In this document: one piece after another, positions 5,906-7,931 of the stretch | Numbering within the stretch: the stretch's first letter is position 1 | Layout of the letters: each line of letters begins with the position of its first letter | DNA from: JAUUZT01 sp964654015 | GTDB taxonomy: Bacteria; Chloroflexota; Dehalococcoidia; GIF9; AB-539-J10 | DNA: 7,931 nt | NCBI GenBank assembly: GCA_964654015.1 | Contig: CAZZHQ010000113.1 | Location: 1-7,931 of the forward strand | Direction of reading: 5' to 3' | Program-made: the position numbers and the translations under genes | The notes under the pieces: model-generated | What the model saw: only the letters and a program-made list of their open reading frames with translations | The model's database searches: none | What the model was told of the DNA's origin: nothing

Positions 5906-7247
5906 CTAAGCACGACGTATCTTTCTCCAGAGAATAGCGGCAGCTACCAGGACAACTACCACTATACCGGAGATTATGACTATTATGGTGAGGTTGGAAC
6001 CACCCTTTACGGTGATGGCAATGTCCTCGGAATCGATTAGTTTGCCGTCTGATACCTCAAAGTGAATACTGGGAAAGATGCCTGCCTCATCAGGAGGCCA
6101 GGAAAAGGTTCTTGTCTCCGCGTTGAAATCAGCCCCCTCTGGTAGATTTGATGCTGAGTAGGTGAGTGGATCGTCATTGGCGTCAGTTGCAGATATACTG
6201 AAGCGGAGCCTCTCACCCTGTTTTACCTCTTTATCGCCGATTGGAACAAGTACCGGAGGTTGGTTGATAAGGTGTACGGTGAAGGTAATGTCCTCGGAAT
6301 CGGTTAGTTTGCCGTCTGATACCTCAAAGTGAATACTGGGAAAGATGCCTGCCTCATCNNNNNNNNNNNNNNNNNNNNNNNNNNNNNNNNNNNNNNNNNN
6401 NNNNNNNNNNNNNNNNNNNNNNNNNNNNNNNNNNNNNNNNNNNNNNNNNNNNNNNNNNAGATATACTGAAGCGGAGCCTCTCACCCTGTTTTACCTCTTT
6501 ATCGCCGATTGGAGCAAGTACCGGAGGCTGCGGTTTATTAAGAGGCAGATGTTCATCAGGAGACAGCTCGTAACCGAGAATAGGCTCTTCTACTTGCCCT
6601 TTAGGAAACCAGCCCATTGGGTTATTATTACCCGTTGCCTCAAGCCAGATCCACCCCCGGGCATCGTTAAGCGAGAAGACCATATTGGCCTTCTCGTACT
6701 CAGGCAGATAAAGTATAGCCGCTGCATGGCCCGGGCAGAGGATAATGCCAGACCGGTATCCTGCACCCTGGTACATTACTGCCAGGAGAAAAGCATAGTC
6801 CTCACAGTCAGCCAAGGCGGTTCCTTTCTCATGTAGAATACTCGCAAGCTCATCGGCATTCTGGGCGTACTCCGGCATGCCAAACTGGCTTAAATCTGTC
6901 GTGTACTGTATGCTATCCCGCACATACTCAAATATCTTCTCTGCCCTCTGGATCTGGTCGGGATATTTCTCGGTAAACTGTTCGCCCATCTCATAAGCCA
7001 CATCTACATACTCGCCCAGACTCTCTAGGGCAATCACCGGGCGGAACGACACCTCGGTTTCGGTCTCCTTTACTTGGAAGAACCCGTCATCGCCTATGGA
7101 ATTCGTGCGACATATATGCCAGTCGTCAAAAATCTCATCCTCTTCCTTGTGAAACTCGCTAGAAGACCAAGCGAAACATATTTGGCAAGTGACCAGAGTT
7201 GCCACAAGAGCTATGACGCTACCGGCAAAAAGGGAATGTTTCTTCAT
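5906..7247 (-). CDS. Secreted, membrane-anchored transglutaminase-like protein with Ig-like repeats (interrupted by assembly gap)
   Basis: The gene is split by 100 Ns, which also shift the apparent frame. The N-terminal 263 residues start with a signal peptide (MKKHSLF..., probable cut near CFA-W, 26/27). A transglutaminase-like domain follows, with the likely triad Cys148 (ALADCEDYAFLL), His174 (CPGHAAAI) and Glu203 (WIWLEATG) in place of the usual Asp. Then come Ig-like repeats of the putative-Ig/cadherin-like type (QPPVL.PIGDKEVKQGERL...) with an 89-residue period. The protein ends with a hydrophobic helix (LTIIVIISGIVVVVLVAAAI) and a basic tail (WRKIRRA). With the shortest repeat-consistent gap (33 residues) the length would be 446. 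The start has AAGG six bases upstream. It lies 8 bases behind DUF350 and is convergent, 11 bases apart, with the channel-RyR gene. It may be a surface protease or crosslinking-type enzyme; substrate unknown. Confidence 0.8.
5996..6530 (-). repeat. Tandem 267-bp Ig-like repeats
   Basis: Two near-identical in-frame repeats encode the Ig-like domains: copy 1 runs 6530 to 6263 (mostly gap) and copy 2 runs 6262 to about 5996. Matching points such as tcctcggaat at 6291 and 6024 are exactly 267 bases apart (89 codons). Across the gap, agatatactg at 6459 and 6191 are 268 apart, one base too many because of the 100-N placeholder. High nucleotide identity suggests recent duplication or gene conversion. 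Confidence 0.85.
6359..6458. other. Assembly gap (100 Ns)
   Basis: Exactly 100 Ns lie inside the repeat array, a conventional unknown-length placeholder. The repeat period predicts that the true missing sequence is 99 bases, or 99 plus a multiple of 267. Confidence 0.97.
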
Positions 7248-7255
7248 TATCCACC

Positions 7256-7741
7256 TTAGAGGGGTGTCGTCAACGCGGCATGCATTATGAGACCAAAAAA
7301 TACCAGATAGCTAAAAACATATACACCGGCACCAACAGGTTCCTGCCCTAGAGTCTTAAATGATATTCTTGGTGACAACCAGATGAGACTATTCAGAATA
7401 ACAATTCCTACCAACAGGCTCAGGAAAAAACCAGCGGCTATAAGAACTAGCCTTATCGGATTGAACACGGCTAACCATGGCGAAGCCCCCACTAGTGTTG
7501 GCAGAGTTGATGCTCCATGTATAACTAACCCCATGCAGATTAAGAATCCGCCGATATACAGACCCGTGGCAATGCTGTTTTCGCCTATCTTTTTTCGTTC
7601 GTGTATGTGGGGAGTAAGAGCATCCAGAATCAGCACGCCGAGCCAGAGCAGAAAAGCACACACGAATGCAAAAAAGGCGGTCCTAGCCAGCCAGAGCAAA
7701 ACAGTGATGTAATAGGGAACAACCGGACCTAGCTCTCCCAT
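7256..7741 (-). CDS. DUF350-family four-helix membrane protein
   Basis: This is a 161-residue, very hydrophobic protein with about four membrane helices (~10-40, 58-78, 95-122, 136-156) in two similar halves. Each half has a helix, a short polar loop and a second helix. The first loop reads LTPHIHERKKIGENSIATG, and the TPH plus GEN.A signature is that of DUF350 (E. coli YjfL is a member); the second half has the counterpart LGQEPVGAGV. The molecular role of the family is unknown. An ideal ribosome binding site AAGGAGG (7754-7748) sits six bases before the ATG. It is the first gene of a two-gene unit with the transglutaminase-like protein, so the two may act together at the cell surface. Confidence 0.75.
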   Translation of the reverse strand: MGELGPVVPYYITVLLWLARTAFFAFVCAFLLWLGVLILDALTPHIHERKKIGENSIATGLYIGGFLICMGLVIHGASTLPTLVGASPWLAVFNPIRLVLIAAGFFLSLLVGIVILNSLIWLSPRISFKTLGQEPVGAGVYVFSYLVFFGLIMHAALTTPL

Positions 7742-7765
7742 TTGTCACCTCCTTAAAGTAGGGCA

Positions 7766-7794
7766 ATTCTAGGCAATATAAAGAATCTTGTCAA
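7766..7794 (-). promoter_or_regulatory. Strong sigma70-like promoter for DUF350-transglutaminase
   Basis: On the minus strand there is TTGACA (7794-7789), a 17-base spacer and TAGAAT (7771-7766). Transcription would start near 7759, about 18 bases before the ATG, enough for the AAGGAGG site. The -35 sits just beyond the end of the transposase-like fragment and may belong to the mobile element. Confidence 0.65.
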
Positions 7795-7931
7795 TCCTTC
7801 GCTTAGTTCTCCGTAGAAATCCGACACTCACCCTCCCTTCTGAGTAGTGTTCTCATTCTTAGTCCCATATGAGGCTGGTGATAATGATAGCGTTCCAAGA
7901 ACAATTCTACCATCTTCTGACACTCTGGCAA
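7789..7931 (-). mobile_element. Possible insertion-sequence end
   Basis: If the transposase fragment belongs to an IS481-like element, its end should lie just past the stop. The plus strand has TGTCAA at 7789, so the element read from its transposase would end in ...TTGACA, in keeping with TGT...ACA ends. The other terminus and any target duplication are outside the window. Confidence 0.3.
7803..7931 (-). CDS. C-terminal fragment of a DDE (integrase-core) transposase, partial at window edge
   Basis: The minus strand is open from 7931 to a TAA at 7805-7803, encoding 42 residues. It includes ELFLERYHYHQPHMGLRMRT, close to the Y.Y.RPH.GL..RTP signature near the C-terminus of IS481/IS3-type integrase-core transposases; the usual proline after RT is replaced by leucine. 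The rest of the gene, including any DDE residues, lies outside the window. Codon content cannot tell whether the element is intact. The match is short, so confidence is moderate. Confidence 0.5.
   Translation of the reverse strand: MPECQKMVELFLERYHYHQPHMGLRMRTLLRREGECRISTEN

Noticed and set aside
5899..5942. Complementary CCGCT/AGCGG and CTGCC/GGCAG segments at the convergent gene ends, as a terminator
   Set aside because: The loop is about 30 bases and no U-tract follows, so it is not a convincing intrinsic terminator.
6345..6836. Plus-strand frame through the N gap opposite the transglutaminase-like gene
   Set aside because: It is antisense to a gene with clear domains and is held open in part by Ns.
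7185..7247. LVTC in the signal peptide of the transglutaminase-like protein as a lipobox
   Set aside because: The residue before Cys is Thr, not Gly/Ala/Ser, and a better ordinary cleavage site follows CFA.

Overview
The window looks like bacterial accessory DNA from an uncultivated organism. It carries a run of 100 Ns, as in a scaffolded or metagenomic assembly. It also has Shine-Dalgarno sites and sigma70-like promoters (TTGACA/TATAAT type), which argue for a bacterium. A surface protein with a signal peptide and a C-terminal membrane anchor would suit a monoderm such as Chloroflexota, but this taxonomic guess is weak.

Left and centre (1-5894) hold two divergently transcribed arms around a short promoter region (3468-3560). 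The leftward arm encodes a SLOG-family nucleotide-sensor-like protein, then an 886-residue protein (ribokinase-like region, AAA+-type P-loop ATPase, C-terminal RyR domain), then the first 25 residues of a TIR-domain protein that runs off the left edge and is coupled to the ATPase gene through TAATG. The rightward arm encodes a TM2-type membrane protein whose start is damaged or non-canonical, a 32-codon small ORF with a good ribosome binding site, and a 595-residue protein with an ion-channel-like membrane part, two TrkA-N/RCK-type Rossmann domains and a second C-terminal RyR domain.

TIR and SLOG domains are known as makers and sensors of NAD+-derived signals (for example in Thoeris defence, and in the SLOG-related region of TRPM2 channels). 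RyR domains are repeats of ryanodine receptors. My main inference is that this is a nucleotide-signal conflict or stress system with an RyR-bearing ATPase and an RyR-bearing channel-like effector. None of this is demonstrated here.

The right side (5906-7741) is a convergent leftward pair: a four-helix DUF350 membrane protein and, 8 bases downstream, a secreted transglutaminase-like protein with nearly identical 89-residue Ig-like repeats and a C-terminal membrane helix. The assembly gap falls inside the repeats, and the flanking repeat copies predict that 99 + 267k bases are missing. A strong promoter precedes DUF350, and its -35 box may lie at the end of an insertion sequence, because the last 129 bases encode what looks like the C-terminus of a DDE transposase. 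There is no gene-free stretch above 300 bases, and I saw no tRNA, rRNA or CRISPR.
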